In this document: positions 43,320 to 51,204 of the stretch, one piece after another | Layout: each line of letters starts with the position of its first letter | How positions within the stretch are numbered: position 1 is the first letter of the stretch | Origin: Devosia litorisediminis | GTDB taxonomy: Bacteria; Pseudomonadota; Alphaproteobacteria; Rhizobiales; Devosiaceae | Direction: 5' to 3' | DNA length: 64,000 nucleotides | Assembly: GCF_018334155.1 (NCBI RefSeq) | Contig: NZ_JAGXTP010000001.1 | Coordinates: forward strand, 806,001-870,000 | Notes under the pieces: model-generated | Told to the model about the DNA's origin: nothing | The model's input: the letters and a program-made list of their open reading frames with translations, nothing else | Database searches by the model: none | Made by a program: the position numbers and the translations under genes

Positions 43320-44641
43320 GCATTCACCGGCGGCTCGCGTCGCAGTCGACGATCATCTTCGGTGCCCGTCTGGGCGGTGCCGGTCTGATCTTTCTGGTCC
43401 AGGCGCTGATTGCCCGCATGTGGGGGCCGGAGCTGCTGGGCGAATATCTGATCGTTATCGCAACGGTCAATCTGATCGCCGTGGTGATGCCGCTGGGTTT
43501 CCACACCGTGGGTACCTATTTTGCCGCCGAATACCGGGCGCGGGGCGAGCGCCAGCAGTTCGTGGTGTTCCTTAAACGCTCCTATGCCCATGTCGTGGTG
43601 GCGCTGATCCTGCTGCTGATTGCGGGCCGCCCGGTGCTTGATCTGCTGGGGCAGGGTGACTCCGTTCTGGCTACCCATTTCATTCCTGTGGTCCTGCTCG
43701 CTTTCGGCACGGCCATGGTCTACGTCAACGGCGCCCTGCTGGTGGGATTGAAGCGCCCGCTGGCCGGATTTTTTGCCGATACCATGTTCCGCCCGATGAT
43801 CGTGATGGCAGCATTTCTGGCCACCATGGGCTTTGCCTCGGCGCCCGAAGGCTTTGCGACCATGCTGTGGGCCATTGCCATTGGCTATGTCGGGATCGCG
43901 CTGGTGCATTTCGGTTTCGTGGTCACCTCGGTGCCCCGGCTGGACGACACCACACCTGTGCGCATGCTGGAGTCACGGCGCTGGTGGCGGTTCGCCTTGC
44001 CATGGGTGCTGATCTCGTTGGCTACGGACTTCTTCTTCGATATCGACCTGCTGCTGCTCAGCCATAGCTTGAGCCGTGAAGAACTGGCCATTTTCGGTGT
44101 GTGCACGCGTATCTTCTCGCTGATGTCATTTGGGGTGGCCGCCGTTTACGCGGTGACGCTGCCAGACATGTTCGAGAGCGAAGCCAATTCCGATCGCGAA
44201 GCGTTCAACCGCAAGGTCGGTGATGCCAACTTTGTCGCCAGTGGTCTGGCAATCGTACTGTTTGTCCTGGTGGCGATTGGTGGCCCGTTCGCGCTGATGC
44301 TGTTCGGCCCCAGCTTTGCCGTCGGTGCCATGCCGCTGGCGGTGCTGTCGCTGGCGCTGGTTGTCCGCTCGGTGATGGGGCCAGCCTCCATCGTGCTGTC
44401 AATTCATGACCGGCCCTATGCCAGTCTGCCTTCGGTGGCCATGGGCATCGGATCGCTGGTGCTGTTCAACTGGTTGCTGGTCCCCATCTGGGGGCTGATG
44501 GGCGCGGCAATCAGCGCCATTATCGCCATTACAGTCTGGTCGGTTGGGCTGTGGTTCATCGCGCTGCGTACAGCCAAGCTCGACGTGTCGATAATGCAAT
44601 GGTTCCGCAATCGTCGCAACGCCACGGTGCCGGCCGAATAA
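43316..44641 (+). CDS. Oligosaccharide flippase family membrane protein (Wzx/MurJ-like)
   Basis: Membrane protein of 441 aa with about 12-14 helices, in the polysaccharide-exporter/MOP superfamily. It starts with the typical basic amphipathic helix (RRLASQSTIIFGARLGGAGL) before the first hydrophobic segment and has no soluble domain. Such proteins flip lipid-linked sugars across the inner membrane. No glycosyltransferase, polymerase or chain-length gene adjoins it, so its cargo is unknown. It is coupled by a 4-base overlap to the FemAB-like gene. Confidence 0.87.
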   Translation: MSIHRRLASQSTIIFGARLGGAGLIFLVQALIARMWGPELLGEYLIVIATVNLIAVVMPLGFHTVGTYFAAEYRARGERQQFVVFLKRSYAHVVVALILLLIAGRPVLDLLGQGDSVLATHFIPVVLLAFGTAMVYVNGALLVGLKRPLAGFFADTMFRPMIVMAAFLATMGFASAPEGFATMLWAIAIGYVGIALVHFGFVVTSVPRLDDTTPVRMLESRRWWRFALPWVLISLATDFFFDIDLLLLSHSLSREELAIFGVCTRIFSLMSFGVAAVYAVTLPDMFESEANSDREAFNRKVGDANFVASGLAIVLFVLVAIGGPFALMLFGPSFAVGAMPLAVLSLALVVRSVMGPASIVLSIHDRPYASLPSVAMGIGSLVLFNWLLVPIWGLMGAAISAIIAITVWSVGLWFIALRTAKLDVSIMQWFRNRRNATVPAE

Positions 44642-44658
44642 CGACGGGGCTTTGCGCC

Positions 44659-45270
44659 CTAGCGCTGCATTGTCAGCTTGATGAGACGTCGCAGCTTGTT
44701 GCGCAAGCCACCGGCTGTGCCGTGGTCATAGCCGGGCTCGGTCTTGTTGAGCGGGCGTTCATAGAGCAGATAATCTTCGCCGAAAATGTGGTTCTTGAGC
44801 GTGGCGATGTGCTCAAAGCCCATCCGCCCCATAATGGCGGCGGCGGCTTCGTTGCCATTCTTGGTATAGGTCGCGATCTTGTGGAAACGCCCGTCATCCC
44901 AATGCTTGATGAACGCGCGCATCGCCGAGATGCCCAGCGATGAGCGGCGGTTTTCCGGGAACACATAGGACCAGTAGAGCCACAGCGTGCCCAGTTCCGG
45001 CCCCGAGATCATGAAGCCGCCGGGCTTGCCCTCACGCAGCATGACCAGCATGTGGAAGGGGTCGGCATCGATCAGGCTCGCCAGATGTTCTCTGGTCAGC
45101 CGGGCCATCTCGTAGGCCTTGAATTCGTCGCTGTAGAAGGGTGAAGTCTCGATGGCTTCGTGCAACTTGGCATGGATCAGCGGGATGTCGGCATAGGTGC
45201 CGGCGCGATAGACCGGGGCGCGTGGCGCTGGGGCTGATTCCTGTTCCTGGCTGACAGCGGGTTCGCTCAT
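44659..45270 (-). CDS. GNAT family N-acetyltransferase
   Basis: Acetyltransferase of 203 aa. GNAT strands are visible from YRAGTYADIPLIHAKLHEAI, with the acetyl-CoA loop region ENRRSSLGISAMRAFIKHWD and motif B IATYTKNGNEAAAAIMGRMG. A ~20-residue Glu/Pro/Ala-rich tail leads the domain. Substrate unknown. It converges on the flippase with 17 bases between, so it is not in that operon, and it diverges from acs. Acetyltransferases beside acs sometimes acetylate and silence acetyl-CoA synthetase, but this one lacks the large Pat architecture, so that link is only a possibility. Confidence 0.85.
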   Translation of the reverse strand: MSEPAVSQEQESAPAPRAPVYRAGTYADIPLIHAKLHEAIETSPFYSDEFKAYEMARLTREHLASLIDADPFHMLVMLREGKPGGFMISGPELGTLWLYWSYVFPENRRSSLGISAMRAFIKHWDDGRFHKIATYTKNGNEAAAAIMGRMGFEHIATLKNHIFGEDYLLYERPLNKTEPGYDHGTAGGLRNKLRRLIKLTMQR

Positions 45271-45462
45271 CGTCGACCTCCCATGTGGCGGTTCTTGATT
45301 GTGTCACCGGCAATTGATGACCACGCCAGTTTAGCGACAGGGGGTTAATGGCCGGTGCTGGCAAGCTATTGGTCCTGTTACACACTAAGTCGCACCGTCT
45401 AGCCCTTGCCCCTGACGGGGTGGGTCAGTAGAACGGAGGTGGGAGAGATAAGGGAGGATACT

Positions 45463-47409
45463 ATGAGCGAGCAGCTCGTATTCCAGCCAAGTGCGGCTGC
45501 GATCGCACGCACCCATACGACCGAGCAGCAGTACAATGAAATGTACCAGCGCTCGATCACCGATCCGGATGGATTTTGGGGCGAACAGGCCAAGCGTCTG
45601 GATTGGGTGACGTTTCCCAAAAAGATCAAGAACACCACGTTCGAATATCCGGATGTGTCGATCAAATGGTTTGAAGACGGCGTTCTCAACGTTGCCGCCA
45701 ATTGCATTGACCGTCATCTGGCCGAACGCGGCGATGATATCGCGATCATCTGGGAACCCGATGATCCAAACGCGCCGTCAGAGCACATAAGCTATCGCAC
45801 GCTGCACGAAAAGGTCTGCCGTTGCGCCAATGTGTTGAAGTCGCTGGGCGTCCGCAAGGGCGATCGCGTCACCATTTATCTGCCGATGATTCCCCAGGCC
45901 GCATACGCCATGTTGGCCTGTGCGCGGATCGGGGCTGTCCATTCGGTGGTGTTTGGCGGGTTTTCGCCTGACGCGCTGGCGGGCCGCATCAATGACTGTG
46001 ATTCTGCGGTTGTGATCACGGCCGATGAAGGCCGTCGTGGTGGCAAAACCGTGCCGCTCAAGGCCAATGTCGACAAGGCGCTCGAAGACTGCCCCGGCGT
46101 GTCAAAGGTGCTTGTCGTGCACAATACCGGTGCCGACGTTGCCATGAAGGGCAGCCGCGACGTGTGGTGGCATGAGGCCGCTGCGGGCGTGGAGCCATTC
46201 AACGATCCAGAGCCGATGAACGCCGAAGATCCGCTGTTCATCCTCTATACCTCGGGGTCCACCGGCAAGCCAAAGGGCGTGCTGCACACCACCGGCGGCT
46301 ATCTGCTCTACACCTCGCTCACTCATGAGCTGAGCTTTGACTACAAGCGCGGCGAGATTTTCTGGTGCACGGCCGATGTGGGCTGGGTCACCGGGCACAG
46401 CTACATCGTCTATGGTCCGCTCGCCAATGGCGCGACCACGGTGATGTTTGAGGGTATTCCGACCTATCCCGATGCCAGCCGCATGTGGCAGGTGGTCGAA
46501 AAGCACAAGGTCAATATCTTCCACACCGCGCCCACGGCCATTCGCGCCTTGATGGGGGCGGGGTCGCAATATGTCGAAAAGCACGACATGCCGACCTTGC
46601 GCCTGCTGGGCACAGTGGGTGAGCCGATCAATCCCGAAGCCTGGCTGTGGTATTACAACCAGGTCGGCAAGGGTCGCTGCGAAGTGGTTGATGCCTGGTG
46701 GCAGACCGAGACGGGCGGTCACATGATCGCACCATTCCCCGGCGCAACCGCAAAGAAGCCGGGTTCGGCGACAGTGCCGTTTTTCGGCATTCAGCCTATC
46801 GTGCTGTCTCCAGAAGGCAAGCTGCAGGAGCAGACCAAGGCCGAAGGCGTGTTGGCCATCGCAGACAGCTGGCCCAGTCAGGCCCGCACCATCTGGGGTG
46901 ACCATGGCCGTTTTGTCTCGACCTATTTCGAGACCTACAAAGGCTACTACTTCTCCGGCGATGGCTGCCGGCGTGACGAAGATGGCTATTACTGGATCAC
47001 CGGGCGCGTCGATGACGTGCTGAACGTATCCGGCCATCGTCTGGGCACTGCCGAAGTTGAAAGTGCGCTAGTGGCGCATCCCAAGGTCTCCGAGGCTGCC
47101 GTTGTCGGCTATCCCCATGACGTCAAGGGGCAGGGTATCTACTGCTACGTCACCCTGATGGCTGGTGAAACCGCCAGTGACGAGCTGCGGGCCGAGCTGC
47201 GCAACTGGGTCCGCAAGGAAATCGGACCGATTGCGACGCCGGATCTGCTGCAGTGGGCACCAGGTCTGCCCAAGACGCGTTCGGGCAAGATCATGCGTCG
47301 CATTCTGCGCAAGGTTGCCGAGAACGACTTCGCTGCATTGGGCGATACCTCGACGCTGGCCGATCCGGGCGTTGTGGATGATCTGATCGAAAACCGGCAG
47401 AACCGCTAG
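45463..47409 (+). CDS. acs: Acetate-CoA ligase (acetyl-CoA synthetase)
   Basis: AMP-forming enzyme of 648 aa that activates acetate to acetyl-CoA in two steps. The ATP-binding signature is [20 protein letters not shown], the active-site WWQTETGG and the hinge [14 protein letters not shown] are in order, and the C-terminal [17 protein letters not shown] carries the catalytic Lys that acetylases target in known relatives. The ATG at 45463 follows GGGAGGA; the upstream in-frame ATG at 45406 has no such site. A long perfect hairpin follows at 47423. Confidence 0.97.
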   Translation: MSEQLVFQPSAAAIARTHTTEQQYNEMYQRSITDPDGFWGEQAKRLDWVTFPKKIKNTTFEYPDVSIKWFEDGVLNVAANCIDRHLAERGDDIAIIWEPDDPNAPSEHISYRTLHEKVCRCANVLKSLGVRKGDRVTIYLPMIPQAAYAMLACARIGAVHSVVFGGFSPDALAGRINDCDSAVVITADEGRRGGKTVPLKANVDKALEDCPGVSKVLVVHNTGADVAMKGSRDVWWHEAAAGVEPFNDPEPMNAEDPLFILYTSGSTGKPKGVLHTTGGYLLYTSLTHELSFDYKRGEIFWCTADVGWVTGHSYIVYGPLANGATTVMFEGIPTYPDASRMWQVVEKHKVNIFHTAPTAIRALMGAGSQYVEKHDMPTLRLLGTVGEPINPEAWLWYYNQVGKGRCEVVDAWWQTETGGHMIAPFPGATAKKPGSATVPFFGIQPIVLSPEGKLQEQTKAEGVLAIADSWPSQARTIWGDHGRFVSTYFETYKGYYFSGDGCRRDEDGYYWITGRVDDVLNVSGHRLGTAEVESALVAHPKVSEAAVVGYPHDVKGQGIYCYVTLMAGETASDELRAELRNWVRKEIGPIATPDLLQWAPGLPKTRSGKIMRRILRKVAENDFAALGDTSTLADPGVVDDLIENRQNR

Positions 47410-47422
47410 CCGGAAAACGTCA

Positions 47423-47450
47423 CGGGCGGAGATCCCAAGATCTCCGCCCG
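47423..47450 (+). terminator. Perfect hairpin after acs, probable terminator
   Basis: CGGGCGGAGATC (47423-47434) pairs over all 12 bases with GATCTCCGCCCG (47439-47450) around a CCAA loop, 13 bases after the acs stop. No T-run follows, so it may mark or protect the 3' end rather than stop transcription by itself. Confidence 0.55.
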
Positions 47451-47644
47451 ATCAAAGGCAACGGCATCACAGGCCGGAAGGTTGAAAAACGGCCCGCACT
47501 CCAAGTTGCCTTTGGTAGAATTGCACCTTTTTCGCGCAATATCAGCCCCCTAAGTGTCTCCAGCTACGATGTTTTTAGTCAGGGCATTGTTTTGACTGGA
47601 TTTCATGGGCATCGTCGGTTGATGATTCCAGTCAGGATTGCCTT

Positions 47645-48739
47645 GTGATTGCTGTGGTTTTTCGCGCTTTTTACGTATTCGTCCTGATGGCAATGTCGAC
47701 CAGCCTTGCGGCCGCCGCGACGCTGGAAGAGATGGCTGGCCAGATGATTGTCGTCGGCTTTCAGGGTGACGATGTGGACGACGCAGCGGTGGTCGCCCTG
47801 CGCGATGATCTAGCGGCGAGTCGTCTTGGCGGCGTCATGTTGCTCAAGACCAACATCAAAAGTCTCGACGCTGTGGCGCGCATGAACGCGGCCTTCCGCG
47901 CTGCTGCGCCGACGCTGGCGCCCTTCATTACGCTCGATCAGGAGGGTGGGGCGGTCGAACGGCTGACCAAGGATGTCGGCTTCCGTGAAATCCCCAGCGC
48001 CCGCGACGTTGCCGCCCGCAATAGCCCCGCCCAGGCCGAAACTATCTACGCGCGCATGGCCGCGTCGATTGCCGAGCTGGGTTTCACTGTCAATTTTGGC
48101 CCGGTGGCCGATCTCAATACCAATCCGAAGAACCAGGTGATTGCCCGGTTTGGTCGCGCCTTCAGCGCTGATCCTGCAATTGTCGCCGCCTATGATGCCG
48201 CGTTCATTGCCGGGCACCATTCGGCTGGCGTGCTGACTGCGCTCAAGCATTTCCCTGGTCATGGGTCGTCGACCGCGGACAGCCATGAGGGGTTTGTCGA
48301 CATTACCCAAAGCTGGCAGCCTGCCGAACTTGATCCCTATCGCGCCCTGATTGGCGCAGGTGATGTGGACATGATCATGGCAGGCCATCTCTATCACGCC
48401 AAATATGCCGATGCGGGCGCGCAGACGCCGTCATCGCTATCCCCGCAATGGATCACAGGCGTACTGCGCGATGAGCTGGGCTTTGATGGCGTGGTGATCA
48501 GCGATGATCTGGAAATGGGCGCCATTCGCGATCATTTCACCACGGCCCAAACCGTGACACAGGCCGTGCGCGCCGGGCTCGATGTGCTGCTGTTTTCCAA
48601 TACCGCAAAGTACCATGCGGGGCTGGGACCGGAGATTCTGGACATCCTGCTGGCCGAGGCTGCTGCCGATCCGGCGTTTGCCGCCCGGATCGAACAGAGC
48701 TATGAGCGCATCGTGGCCCTGAAGGCCCGGATTCGGTGA
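47645..48739 (+). CDS. Glycoside hydrolase family 3 (NagZ-like) with signal peptide
   Basis: Beta-N-acetylhexosaminidase-like enzyme of 364 aa. The NagZ core is plain: QMIVVGFQGDDVDD, LDQEGGAVERLTKDVGF, NFGPVADLNTNPKNQVI, LKHFPGHGSSTADSHEGFVD (substrate Lys-His and the His-Asp catalytic dyad) and VVISDDLEMGAI with the nucleophile Asp. NagZ is normally cytoplasmic and recycles peptidoglycan. Here the GTG-started N-terminus is hydrophobic (AVVFRAFYVFVLMAMSTSLA) with an Ala-rich cleavage site, so this one looks exported. It may therefore cut periplasmic muropeptides or another glycan, and a cytoplasmic NagZ may exist elsewhere. Confidence 0.87.
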   Translation: MIAVVFRAFYVFVLMAMSTSLAAAATLEEMAGQMIVVGFQGDDVDDAAVVALRDDLAASRLGGVMLLKTNIKSLDAVARMNAAFRAAAPTLAPFITLDQEGGAVERLTKDVGFREIPSARDVAARNSPAQAETIYARMAASIAELGFTVNFGPVADLNTNPKNQVIARFGRAFSADPAIVAAYDAAFIAGHHSAGVLTALKHFPGHGSSTADSHEGFVDITQSWQPAELDPYRALIGAGDVDMIMAGHLYHAKYADAGAQTPSSLSPQWITGVLRDELGFDGVVISDDLEMGAIRDHFTTAQTVTQAVRAGLDVLLFSNTAKYHAGLGPEILDILLAEAAADPAFAARIEQSYERIVALKARIR

Positions 48740-48842
48740 GCGGGCGCCCGCTGCTGGTTTCCCCACCTTCTGCACTGCAAAGGTTCCCACGCGATCAAAC
48801 CGCGGATAAAGTCCGCTCCCACGAAGCAGGAGTTGTTGCTTG

Positions 48843-49640
48843 ATGGCGGATGACCGCGAAGTCCGGAAAGTTCGGGCCATGTTCATATCGGACGTGCACC
48901 TGGGCATGAAGCCGATCCGGGTTGGGCAGCTCATCGAGTTTTTGCGCGCCCATGATGCCGAGACCATCTATCTGGTCGGCGATATTCTTGACGGCTGGCG
49001 GCTGGCCAAGGCCTGGCACTGGCCTGCCGAGTACAATGTGCTGGTGCAGCTGCTGCTCGACAAGGCCAATGCCGGCGCGCGGGTGATCTACCTGCCGGGC
49101 AATCACGACGAGTTCCTGCGTGAATATCTGGGCACGTTTTTCGGCGAGATCGAGTTCGTCGATCGCACCGTACACACCACGGCCACCGGCAAGACCTATC
49201 TGGTCATTCATGGTGACCAGTTCGACGTGGTGGTGATGAATGCCAAATGGCTCGCCCATGTCGGGGATTGGGCCTACAACGCCGCGCTGCGCATCAATAT
49301 CGCCATCAACTGGGTACGGCGCCGTCTGGGGCTGCAGTACTGGTCGTTGAGCGCCTGGGCCAAGCAGAAGGTCAAGAACGCCGTTTCGATCATTGGCCGC
49401 TTCGAGGAAGCGCTGGTGCACGAGGCCAAGGAATCGGGCGTGGACGGGGTGATCTGCGGTCACATCCATTTTGCCGACATGCATGAACGGTTGGGCATCC
49501 ACTACATCAATACCGGTGACTGGGTGGAAAGCTGCACGGCGATCGTGGAAACGCCCGAAGGCGCGTTCGAGCTGATCAAGTGGACCGAAATGGCCGCCGA
49601 CGAACCCCGCAAATTCCGGCTGCGGCGCTCCGCCACCTAA
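48843..49640 (+). CDS. LpxH-like metallophosphoesterase (UDP-2,3-diacylglucosamine diphosphatase family)
   Basis: Calcineurin-fold phosphoesterase of 265 aa. All metal motifs are present: FISDVHLG, VGDILDGW, PGNHDEF, VIHGDQFD and CGHIHFADM. The spacing matches the LpxH-related group, which removes UMP from UDP-diacylglucosamine in lipid A synthesis. Alphaproteobacteria often use LpxI for that step, so the substrate is uncertain and I give no symbol. I use ATG 48843; TTG at 48840 is equally well spaced from the AGGAG at 48828. Confidence 0.83.
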   Translation: MADDREVRKVRAMFISDVHLGMKPIRVGQLIEFLRAHDAETIYLVGDILDGWRLAKAWHWPAEYNVLVQLLLDKANAGARVIYLPGNHDEFLREYLGTFFGEIEFVDRTVHTTATGKTYLVIHGDQFDVVVMNAKWLAHVGDWAYNAALRINIAINWVRRRLGLQYWSLSAWAKQKVKNAVSIIGRFEEALVHEAKESGVDGVICGHIHFADMHERLGIHYINTGDWVESCTAIVETPEGAFELIKWTEMAADEPRKFRLRRSAT

Positions 49641-49798
49641 GCTCCGATCGACCACTCGTAGTTGCCTGTGCCAGCTTCTGCTGGCGCCGGGGGCAATCCG
49701 CCGCCTTGGGTATCCTGCTGCGCTTTTGGCGCGGCTGGATGGTCGCAACGTTGCAATCGAGGGCTTGCGTTGTCTGGCCAGTCGATGCACCAAGGGTT

Positions 49799-49825
49799 CC
49801 GGGCACTGATTTGCCCGGAGTTTTC
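49799..49825 (+). terminator. Hairpin between the phosphoesterase and MFS genes
   Basis: CCGGGCA (49799-49805) pairs perfectly with TGCCCGG (49812-49818), followed by AGTTTTC. It could end the upstream transcript, but its right arm also includes part of GGAG (49817-49820), the only ribosome-binding site before the MFS start, so it may instead limit that gene's translation. Confidence 0.45.
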
Positions 49826-49830
49826 ATTGC

Positions 49831-51009
49831 ATGTCCCTGATCCTTTCGCGCTTTGCGAGCCCCGAAGCACGCGCCTCGCTTTATCAGTTCACCGTTTATC
49901 TGCCGGGTGCGGTCAGTTCGGTGTTTCTGGGCATCTGGCTGAGCGAGCATGGGCTGCCCGCCGATCAGATCGGCATCATCAATTCCATTCCCATGCTGTG
50001 CCTGCTGGCGGTCAATATGTTGATTGGGCGCCTGGCGGACCGTGCCAAGGATTGGCGCAGCGTAATCGTCATGCTGTCCGTTGTTGCGGCGGCGGCGGCC
50101 TTTGGCCTGTTCTTCGTCAACGAGTTCTGGGGCGTCATGCTGGTCTGGTCGCTGGTGACAATGTTCACCGGCTCCATCCCGCCTATCATTGATGCGGCGT
50201 CGGTGCGCATGACCCGGCGCAATGGCACCGATTTTGGTGTGGTGCGCGCCTGGGCGACGGTGGGTTACGTGGTCGGGGCCGGTGGCATCGGCGTGCTGCT
50301 CGCAGTGTTTGGGGCCAATGCCTTCGCGCCGCTTTTTGTGGCGACCTCGCTATTGCGCGCCGGGCTGAGCCTGCTCCTGCCGCGCTTTCGTGCGCCAGAA
50401 CAGGCCGAAACGTTGGCGACCATGGTGCCCACCAAACTGCGCGACTCGCTTAAGCCGTGGTTCGTGCTGCCGCTGATTGCCTTCGCGATGATCAATGCCA
50501 GCCACGCCCTGATCGGCGGTTTTGGTGGGCTGCTATGGATCCAGAACGGTGTCCCCAATTATTTCGTTGGCCCCTTGCTCGCCATTGCGGCTGCGGCAGA
50601 AGCCGTCATCATGTTCGCATGGCGGCGCTTTGGCGGGCGGATCACTGCCCGCAACATGATCCTGGCCGCCTGCATTGCCTCCCTGCTTCGCTTCACCGTC
50701 ATGGCGTTCAATCCGCCCGTAGAATTGCTTTTTGTCGTGCAAATGCTGCATGCGGTCAGCTTTGGCGTGGGCTATTTCGGCGTTGTGCACTTCATCGCCA
50801 ACTGGACCGACGAATCCAATGCTGCCGAGGCGCAGGGCTTTGCCAATATGCTCAATCAGGGCATGGCTGTGCTTGCATTGGCCGGCTTTGGCTGGCTGGT
50901 GGTGCGGTTGGGCAGCTATGCCTTCTTTGCCTCATCAGTGGTGGCAGTGCTGGCCACGGCGTGCGTGCTGATCTCCCTGCGCATACGACCGCCCAAGGAT
51001 GCCCAATAG
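49831..51009 (+). CDS. MFS transporter
   Basis: Major facilitator protein of 392 aa with twelve predicted helices. The sequence is of the MFS_1_like group (HcaT/nucleoside-type): FTVYLPGAVSSVFLGIWLSE at the start, IGRLADRAKDWRSVIV as the loop 2-3 motif, and FGVVRAWATVGYVVGAGG (family RxWxxxG) in helix 5. Substrate unknown; relatives carry aromatic acids, sugars or nucleosides. A weak ribosome-binding site inside a hairpin precedes it. A two-way terminator lies beyond at 51152. Confidence 0.88.
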   Translation: MSLILSRFASPEARASLYQFTVYLPGAVSSVFLGIWLSEHGLPADQIGIINSIPMLCLLAVNMLIGRLADRAKDWRSVIVMLSVVAAAAAFGLFFVNEFWGVMLVWSLVTMFTGSIPPIIDAASVRMTRRNGTDFGVVRAWATVGYVVGAGGIGVLLAVFGANAFAPLFVATSLLRAGLSLLLPRFRAPEQAETLATMVPTKLRDSLKPWFVLPLIAFAMINASHALIGGFGGLLWIQNGVPNYFVGPLLAIAAAAEAVIMFAWRRFGGRITARNMILAACIASLLRFTVMAFNPPVELLFVVQMLHAVSFGVGYFGVVHFIANWTDESNAAEAQGFANMLNQGMAVLALAGFGWLVVRLGSYAFFASSVVAVLATACVLISLRIRPPKDAQ

Positions 51010-51151
51010 GGGCAGCAGCCAGCGGACACGCCTAGTCAGGGTAATGCCGTACGAGCGTCTTGCGATGCGTGGCCTGTATAACCCTGGGCTTGGTGGATAA
51101 GTCGGCCGGGCTCAGGCCTAGGCAGCACGCCAAGGCCCCAAATGCCTCAAG

Positions 51152-51184
51152 AAAAAAGGCCCCGGTTTTCCCGGGGCCTTTTTT
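51152..51184. terminator. Bidirectional intrinsic terminator
   Basis: AAAAAAGGCCCCGG (51152-51165) and CCGGGGCCTTTTTT (51171-51184) form a long stem with an A-run on one side and a T-run on the other. It can end transcripts from the MFS gene (plus) and from the giant coiled-coil gene (minus). Confidence 0.93.
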
Positions 51185-51204
51185 GCATTTCAATCTGGCT
51201 GGTC

